From: Xiphophorus maculatus
Taxonomy: Eukaryota > Chordata > Actinopteri > Cyprinodontiformes > Poeciliidae
NCBI RefSeq assembly: GCF_002775205.1
Contig: NC_036461.1
Location: 17,828,015 to 17,892,014, forward strand
Direction: 5' to 3'
Length of the DNA stretch: 64,000 nucleotides
Position numbers and translations under genes: made by a program
Part shown: one piece after another, positions 12,147 through 22,979 of the stretch
Layout: each line of letters begins with the position of its first letter
Position numbering within the stretch: the first letter of the stretch is position 1
The notes under the pieces: generated by a model
What the model was told of the DNA's origin: nothing
Databases searched by the model: none
What the model saw: only the letters and a program-made list of their open reading frames with translations

Positions 12147-13810
12147 AACTGTGTACATCAGTTTATATTTTTGATTTTTAAACCAAATCTTGCTTTCAGA
12201 TGCATTTGTTTTCTTCTGGAAAACTCTTGAGCAGGGGTTTAGAACACCAAAATTAAATTTTTTCAAAAGGACCATGCAGTCAAAACTCAAAATATGGTTT
12301 TAAACCAATGAGGTTTTATGCGCCTGGTCTGAACCAACGTCTGCTTCTGATCCAAAACTGACACTCCTGGACCAGATACTGGGTTCAAAATCATGTTGAG
12401 CTATTACAGCAGTGTAACCTCCGGCGCTACGAAACAACAACGGTGAGCTTCAGCAGCAACATAAACTCTGTTGTTTTTGGTTCTTTTGGACTTTCAAACC
12501 GTCGGCCATAAACAGGACCTGGAAATGTTAGGACCCTGTTGATCAACACAGAGAACGCAGGAATATTTACAATCTAGGACACAAATGGAAGACATTGTGC
12601 TAAAAGTACAAAAGTTAAAAAAAAAGACTAAAATTGTATATTATTGTGTAATATTACATATTATTGTGAATTTTCAGTCACTTATAGCATCTCCTGCAAT
12701 TTTGAATGTTTGGACTCAGTTCATGGCAGAAAGGCTTGTGAAACGGTGGAAACCATTTTACAAAACCTTAGCTGAAAGAAGTTGTTATTTTTGTTTAAAC
12801 TACAGTTAAAACCAATTAAAGTCACTTTCTATTTAGGCGCTTAGAGATATTTTGGTATATGACTCAACAAGCCCGGACAGAATCAGAATAATGATCATTT
12901 AAAAAAATAATAAACAATAGAAACAGGGACTATTGCAACTGAATTAAAATTATACATAAAATTGCAGCTTTTTTAGTTCTGTGCATCTCCACAGCTCATA
13001 AAAATATGGAAATACAGCAAAAAAGAAAAACAGGTGGCTTAGACTCATAGATGCGAATTAATTATTTACGTGAATAAAATGGCAATGTGCAAGTATGAAA
13101 TGGAGGCCAAAGGGCGGCTGACTGTTGCGCCTCTTATGGTGTCATTGACCCAGATTAATTAGCCTTTTTGTCCACATGATGTCCTTTGAGAAAACTGTTT
13201 TTGCAAACTTCTCAAATCTATACTTTACCACCAGGCTGTGCTTTTTTTTTTTTTTTTTGTCCTGTCAGTGTACATCTATTTAGGGAAAATGTACTGGATT
13301 GCATTTTTTAAATAAAAAACATAATAAAGTGTAAAAAAAAAAAAAAAAAAAGTGCAGAGAAGATAGCACCAACTCCACACACCCATCTGGATACATTTAC
13401 AGTTTCGCAAGACAAGAGGAGGATAATAAATGAGATAAAAAGTAAATAAAGTATTGCAGATTATTTCAGGGAAAGGCGCCAATAAGCATCAAAGATCACT
13501 CAGTGTTGAGAAATATTCTGTTCGGCTTTAAAGACCCACTCCGTAGTTAAATCTGTGCCACCTGATGAGCAACCTTTTTCACACAATCAGTTTTACTTTC
13601 TGCCCTTTCATCTTGTGGAGCAACAGTTATCACCTACGATAAATCCAATGACTCTCTGTTGCGCAATCCTGTGCGTCACACAATCCCAAAAGGAAGCGCA
13701 GTTTTTCTCCCTTTTTTCCTCCCCCCGTTGTGCAGCTGACTGCGCGGTGAAACCGATCCCAGGCCCAGCCGCTGTCAAAAGGAGTGGGGAAACAAAACGC
13801 GGCCACTCAC

Positions 13811-13871
13811 CGACAAACACGCACAGAACATCCACCACGATGAAGAGCCGCTTTTTCCTGTCTTCTGGCAT
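13811..13871 (-). CDS. plpp2: First coding exon of a phospholipid phosphatase (lipid phosphate phosphatase), PLPP2-like
   Basis: The exon encodes an initiator Met at 13871 followed by PEDRKKRLFIVVDVLCVFV and one extra base, then a GTGAGT donor whose first base is 13810. The pattern of a short charged start plus a hydrophobic VxLDVLC-like segment matches the start of the first transmembrane helix in the PLPP1/PLPP2 family, six-pass membrane enzymes that dephosphorylate phosphatidate, lysophosphatidate and related lipids. In that family exon 1 also ends just after this segment. Choice of plpp2 over plpp1 rests on the nearby theg gene, since PLPP2 and THEG are close on human 19p13.3; this is inference from gene order. 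The catalytic exons are not seen in the window, so the gene continues to the left. Confidence 0.65.
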
Positions 13872-14290
13872 GTTTTCCCCGCCAGCGCTGCGCCGCCTTT
13901 CCTGAACGAAACCGCGTCGCTGAAAACGCAGGTGGGCTGAGAGGAGCACCTGGTTGCGGGAGTGGGTGCGTGGAAATAAAACAATAGAGAAGGAAAAAAA
14001 ATGGGGTAGGGGGAGGGAAAACGACCTGGTTGTTCTTCCTGCTCCGCTGCTGCGTACCTGGCCTCCCACCCGTCTGGCAGCCTGCTTCCCTGACTGACTG
14101 ATTGTAGGAGGGCTGCTTCAGGTGCGCAGCGTGGACTGCCCCCACGGAGGGGCGCGGCTCTCGGCGCGGGAAAATTGAAAGCGGTCGCTTTAGTTCATCA
14201 AAACTCTCTTTGCGGCTAAAGGTGAAAACTTTCAGCTTATTCTATTCCCTTTTTTTTCTCCTTGCCGCAATATTCTTAAAGGGACAGTGT
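13872..14290 (-). promoter_or_regulatory. GC-rich 5' flank and probable promoter of the plpp2-like gene
   Basis: Upstream of the plpp2 start codon the otherwise AT-rich sequence becomes GC-rich with many CpGs (for example 13881-13921 and 14143-14172). This is what a vertebrate promoter with a 5' untranslated region usually looks like. No clear TATA box is visible. The transcription start is not determined. Long open frames on the minus strand across this region are by-products of the base composition. Confidence 0.5.
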
Positions 14291-16021
14291 CACGTGAAAT
14301 GGACTTTTTTTTAAGCTTTACGTCATGCTGTAATGTTGCTCTTTCATCAATTCCTTCTTGTTGCTTTGATTCTTTTTCGCATGTTTGAGAGATCCTTTAA
14401 TCTCCATGGCAACCGTTCAGACTAGCTAGCAGCAGTTAGCATGGAGCTGCGCATCTTCTGAGCTCATTGTGCAAGATATAGTCTCATTGAAACTCCGGTA
14501 AAAACGCTGCAAAAGGGTTAATAAAGAAACATGGTTATGATCAAACCATTGATTATTTAGTAACTAAATAATCAGATAGACTAGAGAATAAAGTTATGTG
14601 GAAATGTTGGTATTTTAAAGCTCAATAATTAATATAAATAACATAGTAACAAAATCAAGCAACATAAACCTTTTCCAAATTTGTTTCCTTCTATATAAAA
14701 CTTATTAAATTTTAATAAATAAAAAAAATCTGCAGGTGTGTGTCTGGTGATTTTGTTTTCTTTAAAAAAAAGAAGAAATGGGTTTATTCTTCTTACAGTG
14801 AAGTTACTCACAGAAATATCCAGAAATTGTACTCAAGTAAGAATAGCGATACTTTATAATAAGATTACACAAGTAAAAGTAAAAAGTACAGCTTTGTAAA
14901 AATACTCTTAAAAGTTTTTTCTCTCTACACGTTACACAAGTAAATGTAGCAAGTAGCTACTACCCAAATATTGTCCTAGGTCTAGTTAATTTTCACAGCT
15001 TGCATTTCAGACTCAGTTCAGGTTAAATGCCAAGAAAGCAATGCTTTTCACAAATAGAATAATATTTTCTATAAAAAAAATCTGATTCTGTAAATAAGAA
15101 CCTATGTTTACTGCAGAATAATAATGACGTTGTGCTCTGACCGCCTGGGAATAGTCAAATCCTGTCCAGAATCCTTCAAAAACTCAAATATCCTTTGAAT
15201 TAACCTTCAGTATTAAACTCAGAATCAGATACCAAAATCACCTTGAAGGAGGACTGACAGTAATTTTGTTTTGCTGTGTAGCGCCCCCTTTCTTATGCCA
15301 CCTGGAGCAGAACTCAGTTTTACCAACATCAGAACTGGTTCTGGTGGAGCTCACTAGATTTATATTCAAAATCTCCAAGCATTTCAAAGAGTTCAAGCTG
15401 TCATGGAGCGTAAATGCCATCATTCTCCATGACACTTAAAGAGTTTAAGGTCATTTTTAAACAATATTTGTTTCATGCTGACCTCGTCTAAATATCTCAA
15501 TCTGTTTTTACTGAATAACTCAAATCTGCTCCAGTTAAAGATCCAATAAAGTTCAGAGAACTCCACGTATTTCTTTATGGCTCATCCAAGACCGCAACAC
15601 TTTCTCTGAAGACTATTTTTCCTACTTACTTATTTTTATCATTTTAATGCAATATGTTTTCCTATTTAATCATCAGCCATGTATGGAATTTGACCTGCAC
15701 AAATGTGTCAGCTGGTGATTTACAGCAGGTCATGTTTCCAGCAACGTCTTGTTCCAGCAAACATCCGCCCGTTTTTACAGCAGCACCAACCGCAGGCTGG
15801 GAGAAGAGAAAGGGGTTTCAGTTTGCTTTTGAAAGTGGAAACAATACAACAGAACTCAGCTGCATACGAAACCGAAGCTTCAACGCACTTGAAAACCACT
15901 TCCCCATAAACTCGTTAACATGCTGTGATGCCAAATTAAAATCTTTACTGATCTGTTTTCGACTCGATGTGAAAGCTAGTTGAGGCGAACATATCTGGCT
16001 AAAACATGGGCTCAATTATGC

Positions 16022-16375
16022 CAGACTGGGCCATACGTTTCCACGCATAGAAAAAGTTAACATTTTATATGGTTTTTAGTTTTGTGGGACTCTGTGTAAT
16101 CGCTGCGTGTCTTGGACCACTTCTTGGTTGATCTGCAACATTTCCAGTTTTCTGAAACTTGCAAATAAGTTTTGCCACAGAGTCGTGTGTGATGCTGGTT
16201 CCATGTTTTCTGTTAAAGTTTCGCTCAACCATGCGACTGCTTCCCGATTCAGCCATCAGTACAATTTCAATTCTTTGCTCTTTTGTCAAAGGCATCTTCT
16301 TGGGTATCTGAAATATAAAAGAAATATACATTTTACATTCTCCCACATATGGAAACTTATGGCCCACCCTATATA
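16022..16375 (-). mobile_element. Short DNA transposon remnant with terminal inverted repeats and a helix-turn-helix frame
   Basis: The left end has TGGGCCATACGTTTCC (near 16027), and the right end in reverse complement has GTGGGCCATAAGTTTCC (near 16350-16366) preceded by TATATAGG. These form inverted termini about 340 bases apart, with TA-rich flanks at the right. Between them a minus-strand frame begins MPLTKEQRIEIVLMAESGSS and runs to about 16065. It resembles the N-terminal helix-turn-helix segment found in transposon proteins. The catalytic part is missing, so this is an internally deleted copy. Family assignment (mariner/IS630-like) is tentative. Confidence 0.6.
16065..16295 (-). pseudogene. 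Truncated transposase N-terminal helix-turn-helix fragment
   Basis: The reading frame from the Met at 16295 contains KEQRIEIVLMAESGSSR followed by an FNRKHG and a KFQKTGNVADQPRSG segment, then ends after about 76 residues. The RSGxP-type linker after a helix-turn-helix is typical of DNA-binding domains in Tc1/mariner-type and related transposases. No DDE/D catalytic residues follow, because the terminal repeat is reached first. It is a domain relic, not a functional transposase. Confidence 0.6.
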
Positions 16376-19347
16376 TATCTTGATCATAAAAAGCATCAGA
16401 CCTTATTTTAAAAACAGAAGCTTTCACAATACCGCAACGCCAACTTTAGTTGCATAATTCGTAGACAGCTGGCTGATTTCTACAAGTTATTCTGTTAGCC
16501 CGATGTGATGGGAGTCTATTCCAAAGCTTTTCTTCTGTCAATGATGATGAAAAGTGTGTTGCATAGTTTGAATGCTTGGCCCAAACACACAATACTCCCT
16601 GAGTGCATCAAACATATCTCCTCTAAACCGACACTGAGCTGGGATGTCAGCCTAGAGAGGCTTGAAAAAAATCTGAGGATGTGAAATAATTTTTTCTTTC
16701 TAACCTGCCAATTAAATTTTAGGGAACATTATTGACCAATCAGGATTATGAAGACTAAGGAACAGAGGTCAGGGAGAAAGAAATTGAGAGGTTTAAAGCA
16801 GCTTCATGTCCTAAAACACTATTCCAACCTTTGGGTATCTTACAGAGCTGATGTTTGCAGACTCTCCTTATCCGATCTGACTTAAGCTGGAGAGATTTTA
16901 CAAAGATGTAGAATCTTTGTAAAATTCTTTGGTAGAAACGTGAGTCTCCATGCAGACGGGTTAGTGAGAAAGAATCTCTATCCTGCCAGGAGGAGAGTCT
17001 ATTAAAAAATGGAGATGTGTATTTCTTCCTACTTTGACACACTTGAGGGCAGCAGAGGCAAGCCTTTGTTTGTTTCCAGTTGTAAGTTTGATGAGAAATC
17101 TAACATCTTGTGTTATAGAGATAACTGCTAAGTTATTATTATTATATTATTTTTTCACAGTGTTTAATGAAGCAGCAAAGTTTGGGGTCAGAAAGCCCCG
17201 CCGTTGGCTTCACGTTGCATAAAAATGCAATGAGTTCAACTCATGGTTTCTGGTGTTGGAGTACAATTGAAATTGATTTCATGATTAAATGTAAAGAAAT
17301 CTGAGTCTAGAGCTTGAGTGAAGCATGTTACGGCTTCGTTATGCGACTGAGTAAATGCTGAACTAACACAAACAAAGGCTGCTCCCATAGGAGCTTCTTG
17401 GGCAAGTTTGCAGGGTGGAGAAGCCAAATAAACCAAAGACCTTTTAATTGTGCAGGCTTGTTGAAATTGTAGTTTCCTACTGTGTAAAAGAAAATGAAAA
17501 AAAAGAAAGGGAAAGAAAACCAACCAAACCATCCTAGATGAAAATGGTGTTAATGTGCACACGTTGTCCTGAAATGATTAGGAGAGTCCGAAGTTGAGTC
17601 ACCTGACAGGAGTGTAAGTTGCTCTGAATTATAGGATTTAGAATAAACCTGATGCAATTACTTTGAATGAACGTCTCTCAAACCCAATCAAGCAGATAAA
17701 ACCACAATCCCATCAATGCAACTCTGACTGCCTGGTGAAAACGACACACAATCAGCAACAATGTAAATACTTTCCGATGTGACGCAACCCCGACCTCACA
17801 AGAATCGCATGGCGTGGATTCAGGATAGCAACTTAATCTAGCTAAACGTTTAGTCAGCCACAAAATATTTCCATTTGTTTGATTCAGAATAGTGAACGTT
17901 TTAGATGATTAAATTACATTGCTTTCTTTAAATGTAGAAGTTTTCATCACTGTGTCTTTGAACAAAGACATTCTAGACTTTTTGTCAGAGTAACAACATT
18001 TGAGTAAAACAAAGACTTTGTTGTGGAGGCATTTTAAGGTAAAACCTCAAACACTTTGCCTCCATGTGGCATCATGGAAAAATCCAAAGAAATCAGCCTG
18101 GATTCTCTGGTTCTGTGTCCCAGAGAAAGATGTGTTTGTGATCCAAAATGTGTAGATAAACCTCAGCTAAAGAAGCTAAAGCTACCTGAATCATGTCAGT
18201 AAATTAGCCTTGAACCACCATGGAAGAAGATATGACTCCAAAAGCAGCTGCTGGGTTGGGTACTGAGAGCTGATGAAACTGAAACGTGTTTGAAGTGATA
18301 CTGAAGCTTTTGTCCTGATTTCACTTGTTCAGTCGAGAGTGGTTTTTTTTAAGAGTTTAAGTAAATGTGTGTACACGTCAGTTTATGTTCTAGCACAGCA
18401 AGCAAGATAAAACAAGGGAACTTTACTGTGGTTCATACAACAATAAGTGATCAAAATTACATTCTCCATGCACGGATAAAAGACAGTACAAGCAAAGCCA
18501 GGATCATTTCAATCAGTAATTAGGATAAATGAACAAAATATGAGTGAACCTGAGCGATCACAGTCTCTTCTGCACTTTTCTGATTAAGGTGAGTGAAAGT
18601 GTCGGCGCCTCTATTGGGAGGGTGCAATAGCTTTAGCTGGCCAGCAGGTGTCAGGGTTGAAACTTTGACTTTTTCTGCACATTAGTTAGAAAAGCTTCAT
18701 CAGTCCGTAACTGTTCGGCCTCAGTGAACTTTGTTACATATGGATAAAAACAGGCTTCAAAAGCCTGATAATATTCCAACTGTGAGGTTTGAATATCCTG
18801 GCAGAATGTGCATGTGTGCACTTCATGAAGTAAAGGACAGAACTTCATGTGGAAATATTAAAGCAGCATCTAAATAAATCAGCCAGGAAATCAAAGCTTT
18901 GGTTTAAGCAAAGTCATGCTAGAAGCTTGAAGCTGGAAGGAGACACAAAACTTTACAAACAAGAAATGTTTGTAAAGTTTAATGCAAAAAAAAGTTAAAA
19001 GAAAATCTAAAAAAAATAGGCATTTATAAAACATATGTAAAATAGAAATAATGTTGGTAATTCTAACTGAACTAAAAACAGGAAAAGGTTGTAATCTGGT
19101 TTCAGTTTTACACGGTCACACTTTTTAACCACTTCTTCAAAATATAAAGGACAAGAAAGCACGCATTTCAACTCTCTTTATCACAGTAACTAAAATACGC
19201 TGCTCTTTGTAATGTTTTTTTTTCACACCTAAGTTAATTTTAATTTCTGTTAAATATTTTAAACTTTATGTAAAAAAATTGGCATCAATAAAGCGGTGTC
19301 AACATTTTTCAAGGCAAAAAAAATCACAAATAACAAAATGCCATTTA

Positions 19348-19435
19348 AAATATGCTATAAACGAGAGCGTATAAATGAAAATATGCTATAAACGAGAGCG
19401 TATAAATGAGGCGTATGCTATAATACGCCTCATTT
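19348..19435. repeat. 31-bp perfect tandem duplication followed by a 13-bp-arm palindrome
   Basis: Positions 19348-19378 and 19379-19409 are identical 31-base units containing TATAAACGAGAGCGTATAAA. The second unit runs into an inverted repeat: 19404-19416 and 19423-19435 are exact complements around six bases (gctata). Non-coding. Probably a recent replication-slippage product or the end of a small element. Confidence 0.85.
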
Positions 19436-19809
19436 CTTTGAAGCTGAATCCTACTTTAGTAGTTTGTTTTTTTGCAGATCTACAAACTAGATGAAGAAGG
19501 TTTTTTCACAGTCCCAGGTCACTCTCCGAAATGTTAGAGGAAACAGAAGAAGTTTGATCAGAAAACAAGAAACAAAAATACAACTGCTTGCCATGCTGGA
19601 ATGCAGTTGCATCAAAATTATGCAAGATTTTAGATTCAAATCTGTTAACACAAAATCCCACCAAACAACAAAGGGAAAGCATTGGTTTTCAGCTGCCTAC
19701 ATAAATAGAAGTAAAAGTTTGAAACAATCTTATAGGCAATGAGTGAAAGTTAAAGGCACAACAGTTTGCTATTTACAGTTTAAGACATACATTTCATTCC
19801 CAATATAAA

Positions 19810-20000
19810 GTAAAATGGTAAATGGCCTGCACTTGTACAGCGCTTCATCAAATCCAAAGCGCCACACGCTACATTCACCCATTCACACACACATTCACAC
19901 ACTGATGGTGCTGAGGTACAGCCTGACAGGCGAAGAGGGTGAAGCGTCTTCCTCTGGCCAGTTACAGGATGAACTGTCACTGTCACCCCACTGGGCATAA
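19810..20000. repeat. SINE-like interspersed repeat
   Basis: The sequence opens with AATGGTAAATGGCCTGCACT and continues with a TACAGCGCTTCATCAAA block, a CATTCACACAC-rich middle, and a GGCGAAGAGGGTGAAGCGTC end. This arrangement is a common dispersed repeat of fish genomes. A related CACATTCACAT-rich segment lies near 38041-38072. No gene is involved. Confidence 0.6.
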
Positions 20001-20199
20001 AGAGTCAAATATTCACATTTTAAAAACTTCAAAATGGCTCAAACGCTGAAAAAAGCAGCGACTCGACATTTTCACAGCTCTGTGATCATAAATTTAGAGA
20101 AATGACTGGAATGTTTAGTGAAACTTTGGCTTACGTAAACTTAACAAGCTTTCCACCAAGCTTTTAAAACAAAGAAATATTGCAACTATCAATAAGAGA

Positions 20200-20201
<2 letters not shown>

Positions 20202-20232
<31 letters not shown>

Positions 20233-20245
20233 CTGTATATATGTG
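20202..20245. repeat. AT dinucleotide microsatellite
   Basis: An (AT)n run with a few interruptions (GT, CTGT). It lies downstream of the receptor's stop codon, possibly within its 3' flank. Confidence 0.9.
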
Positions 20246-20307
20246 TGAGGTCTGGACGCATTTAGACAGTAGCTATATTTACTTTATCTGAAGTTGAATT
20301 CCACAAC

Positions 20308-20313
20308 TTTATT
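20308..20313 (-). terminator. Possible polyadenylation signal of the cytokine receptor
   Basis: Minus-strand AATAAA about 350 bases downstream of the receptor stop codon at 20666-20668. It is the first canonical signal I noticed in a plausible position. Cleavage would occur near 20290. No transcript evidence is available. Confidence 0.35.
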
Positions 20314-20665
20314 TGGCAGAATCATTATTATATGTTTTGACCAAAACATATTATGTTGCTCTCATGTGACTGGCTGATTCACTAATGGTACAAACCAACC
20401 TCAAAAACGTTGAGCTCATTGCGAAATATAAATTAGCAAAAATACCACAGCAGGTGAGCAAAAAGCATTGAAAGCTTTTCCATTGATAGAAGGGTATAAA
20501 TAATTTTTTGACATCTCATTTTTTAAAATGAATAAATATATAAAAACTGAGATTTTATCTGTTTCTAAAATGATACCCCATTGTGATTATCTTTTGGGAG
20601 AGACCTATGACACTTCCAACTAGAAAATGAAGTCTTGGTTTACGAAAATAATCTTAAATCTTAAC

Positions 20666-22646
20666 CTAGCGATCAGAGGAGATGTAAGGACCAAACTCCA
20701 CAGGGAATGAGGATAAATCCACAAAGGCAAGAGAGGGAAATGTTGACGCAAAGCTGTCCGACGGAAGTTTTCTGTAAGCCGAGTTTAACCTCGGTGAATC
20801 AGTCTGACGAGGAAGTGAGATGCAGGAAGGAGGAGTACTGCTGAAGTCCGATGAGGAATGAAGGCTTTTAAAGCGCTCCAGAGAAAAAGCAAAGGCTTTC
20901 TGTCCTTCCAACTCGGTAAACGGGAAGACCGATGACTCACTGCTTCCATCTGCTGCCTGCTTAATGTCACTACAGCAGATATTGGGATTCTGACCGGCCT
21001 GAGGAGAGGACGGCAGGTACTGGTTGAATTGGTTGAACAGGACAGTGGAATAGCTGTAGGGCCTGGTGGAAAGATCATTGGCAGACTGGGTCCTGGTCAC
21101 GTTCGTGATATATCCTCTATCTGATGCTCCGGCTAGGAAAGAGGAGGGCTGCGGGTCAAAATAGAGCTGATTTTTGCAGATGGGTAAATAGCTGTGGGCC
21201 CACTCTAGATCTCGCCTCCCGATGACTTCAGGGAAGCTGACTTCTGGCTTCTCTTGTTTCATAATCAGCTTCGTATTCTGAGATTAAAACACACAAGTTA
21301 TTTTAAGTATCTGCTGTGTGACAGATACAAGCAGATCTGGTGCCTCCAAACCCACAGGATACAACAGAGATAAAAACTTTTGTAGGCTGAGAGTATATAA
21401 AGAAGATAAAATATGTCATGTCACTCATTATATTCCTTTAAATCAAGTTACTGAACTAAATTCACCTGAAATAGATTGGAAATGAAGTTTTAATGGATTG
21501 AACTAAACCGAATCACAGCAGACAGGACCGAATGTTAATAAATTCAATTAAATCAAATGTTAACTGAATTTAAACAAACTGAACTGAACAGTTTGATTGA
21601 GATTAATCAAACTGGGTAGTAATAAAATGCAAAATATATGTCTCATAAAGTTCTATCATTTTCTTAAATTAAAACGATCTGAACATTTTCTGAGCCACGT
21701 TACCTCGAAGCTGGTATGAGGGTTCCACCGGGACACGGTGCTGTTAGAAGGATCTGGCACTCCATGACAGAGCTTCTTCTTTATCCTTAAAAATCAGAGG
21801 GAGAATTACTCAAATAAAACATACACATCATAAAGAAAGGTTTCTGCTTTACTACAAGAACCAAATCACAGAATTTTATCTTACACTCTCCTCTGAGCCA
21901 GAAGGAGTATCAGAATCAGCACCAGTGAAATCAGCAGCAGTGGAACGATGATGCAGATCACTATCGATATTTCCTCAGAGCCTTCACACACGGAAAGCCG
22001 AGTTCAAATCACTACAGCAAATGATTTGCAGTATTACGGTGCTTGCTGATATTGAGCGCATGTTGAGCTTTACCAATGTGAACGTTAGCCGGGTTCCCAG
22101 CTGGACCAGTACCGGCGACGGTGCTGGCGCGAATGAATATGTCGTAAATACCAGGCGACATATTCTCCAGAGTGTAGCGGTGGACGTGGCCGGGCACAGT
22201 TACACCTGCAAAAACAGTAAAAATAGTTTAAAAGATTTTATTTAATTCAACGTCAAAGCATCCATATTCCACAAACATGATTTTCACTTTGATTTTATGA
22301 GATAGACAAAGAAAACAAATAAACTCGACAGATAAGTAAGATTATCTGAAAAGTGTGGCTTGCACATGTATTCAGTTCCTATCACTCTGAAACAGCTACA
22401 TAAAATCCAGTGACTTGCTTAGGTAAGAGTCCAGTAATGTCGATAGTGTGATTTAATCGCAATGTTATATAATGGATTTTTAATGTTTTAAAAAAAGAAG
22501 CTTAAAGAGTTAAAATCTTTTTATCCAGTTAATTGATTATTCACCAGAATAATTGATTACTAAACTAATCATTAGCTGCAGTTCTGGTTTAGATAAAGAC
22601 ACACTAGATGTGCAAAGGAGGCAGAGTAAACCGCATAGGATCTACA

Positions 22647-22735
<89 letters not shown>

Positions 22736-22837
22736 GAATAGATAACCAACCAACTAAATAAATAAATAAACAAACAAATAAATAAACTACCTAACAAACT
22801 AACTCAATAAATAAATAGATAAATGAACGAACGAACG

Positions 22838-22887
<50 letters not shown>

Positions 22888-22888
22888 T

Positions 22889-22979
<91 letters not shown>

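Larger units (their letters stand above)
1..13810. other. Non-coding stretch, probable plpp2 intron 1 (and beyond), with scattered repeats
   Basis: No open frame in this stretch reads as a recognisable protein, and no splice-bounded exon was found by eye. The only nearby coding exon is the start of a phospholipid phosphatase gene on the minus strand at 13811-13871. Its remaining exons must lie at lower coordinates, so this stretch is most simply its first intron. I did not find the conserved second exon of that family here, so the gene probably continues beyond position 1. The stretch is AT-rich and holds several transposon-like elements (listed separately), poly-A and poly-T runs (for example 2196-2212 and 13244-13258), and otherwise nothing I can name. 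Confidence 0.5.
14291..20300. other. Gene-poor intergenic stretch between plpp2 5' end and the receptor 3' end
   Basis: I see no exon-like sequence here. The longer open frames (for example 15654-15983 and 16755-17042) show no family resemblance, conserved motif or splice signal support. The stretch contains a small DNA transposon remnant at 16022-16375, a tandem duplication with palindrome at 19348-19435 and a SINE-like copy at 19810-20000, each listed separately. Confidence 0.5.

Noticed and set aside
13608-14069. 153-residue minus-strand open frame as a whole protein
   Set aside because: Only the 61 bases at 13811-13871 are coding. The frame reads through the GTGAGT donor on one side and the 5' leader on the other.
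15654-15983. 109-residue open frame with two NNTT/NxT-like motifs
   Set aside because: No signal peptide or family resemblance. Base composition matches surrounding non-coding DNA.
22647-22979. Possible CRISPR-like array
   Set aside because: The repeat unit is 4 bp with no spacers and lies in a vertebrate intron; it is a microsatellite.
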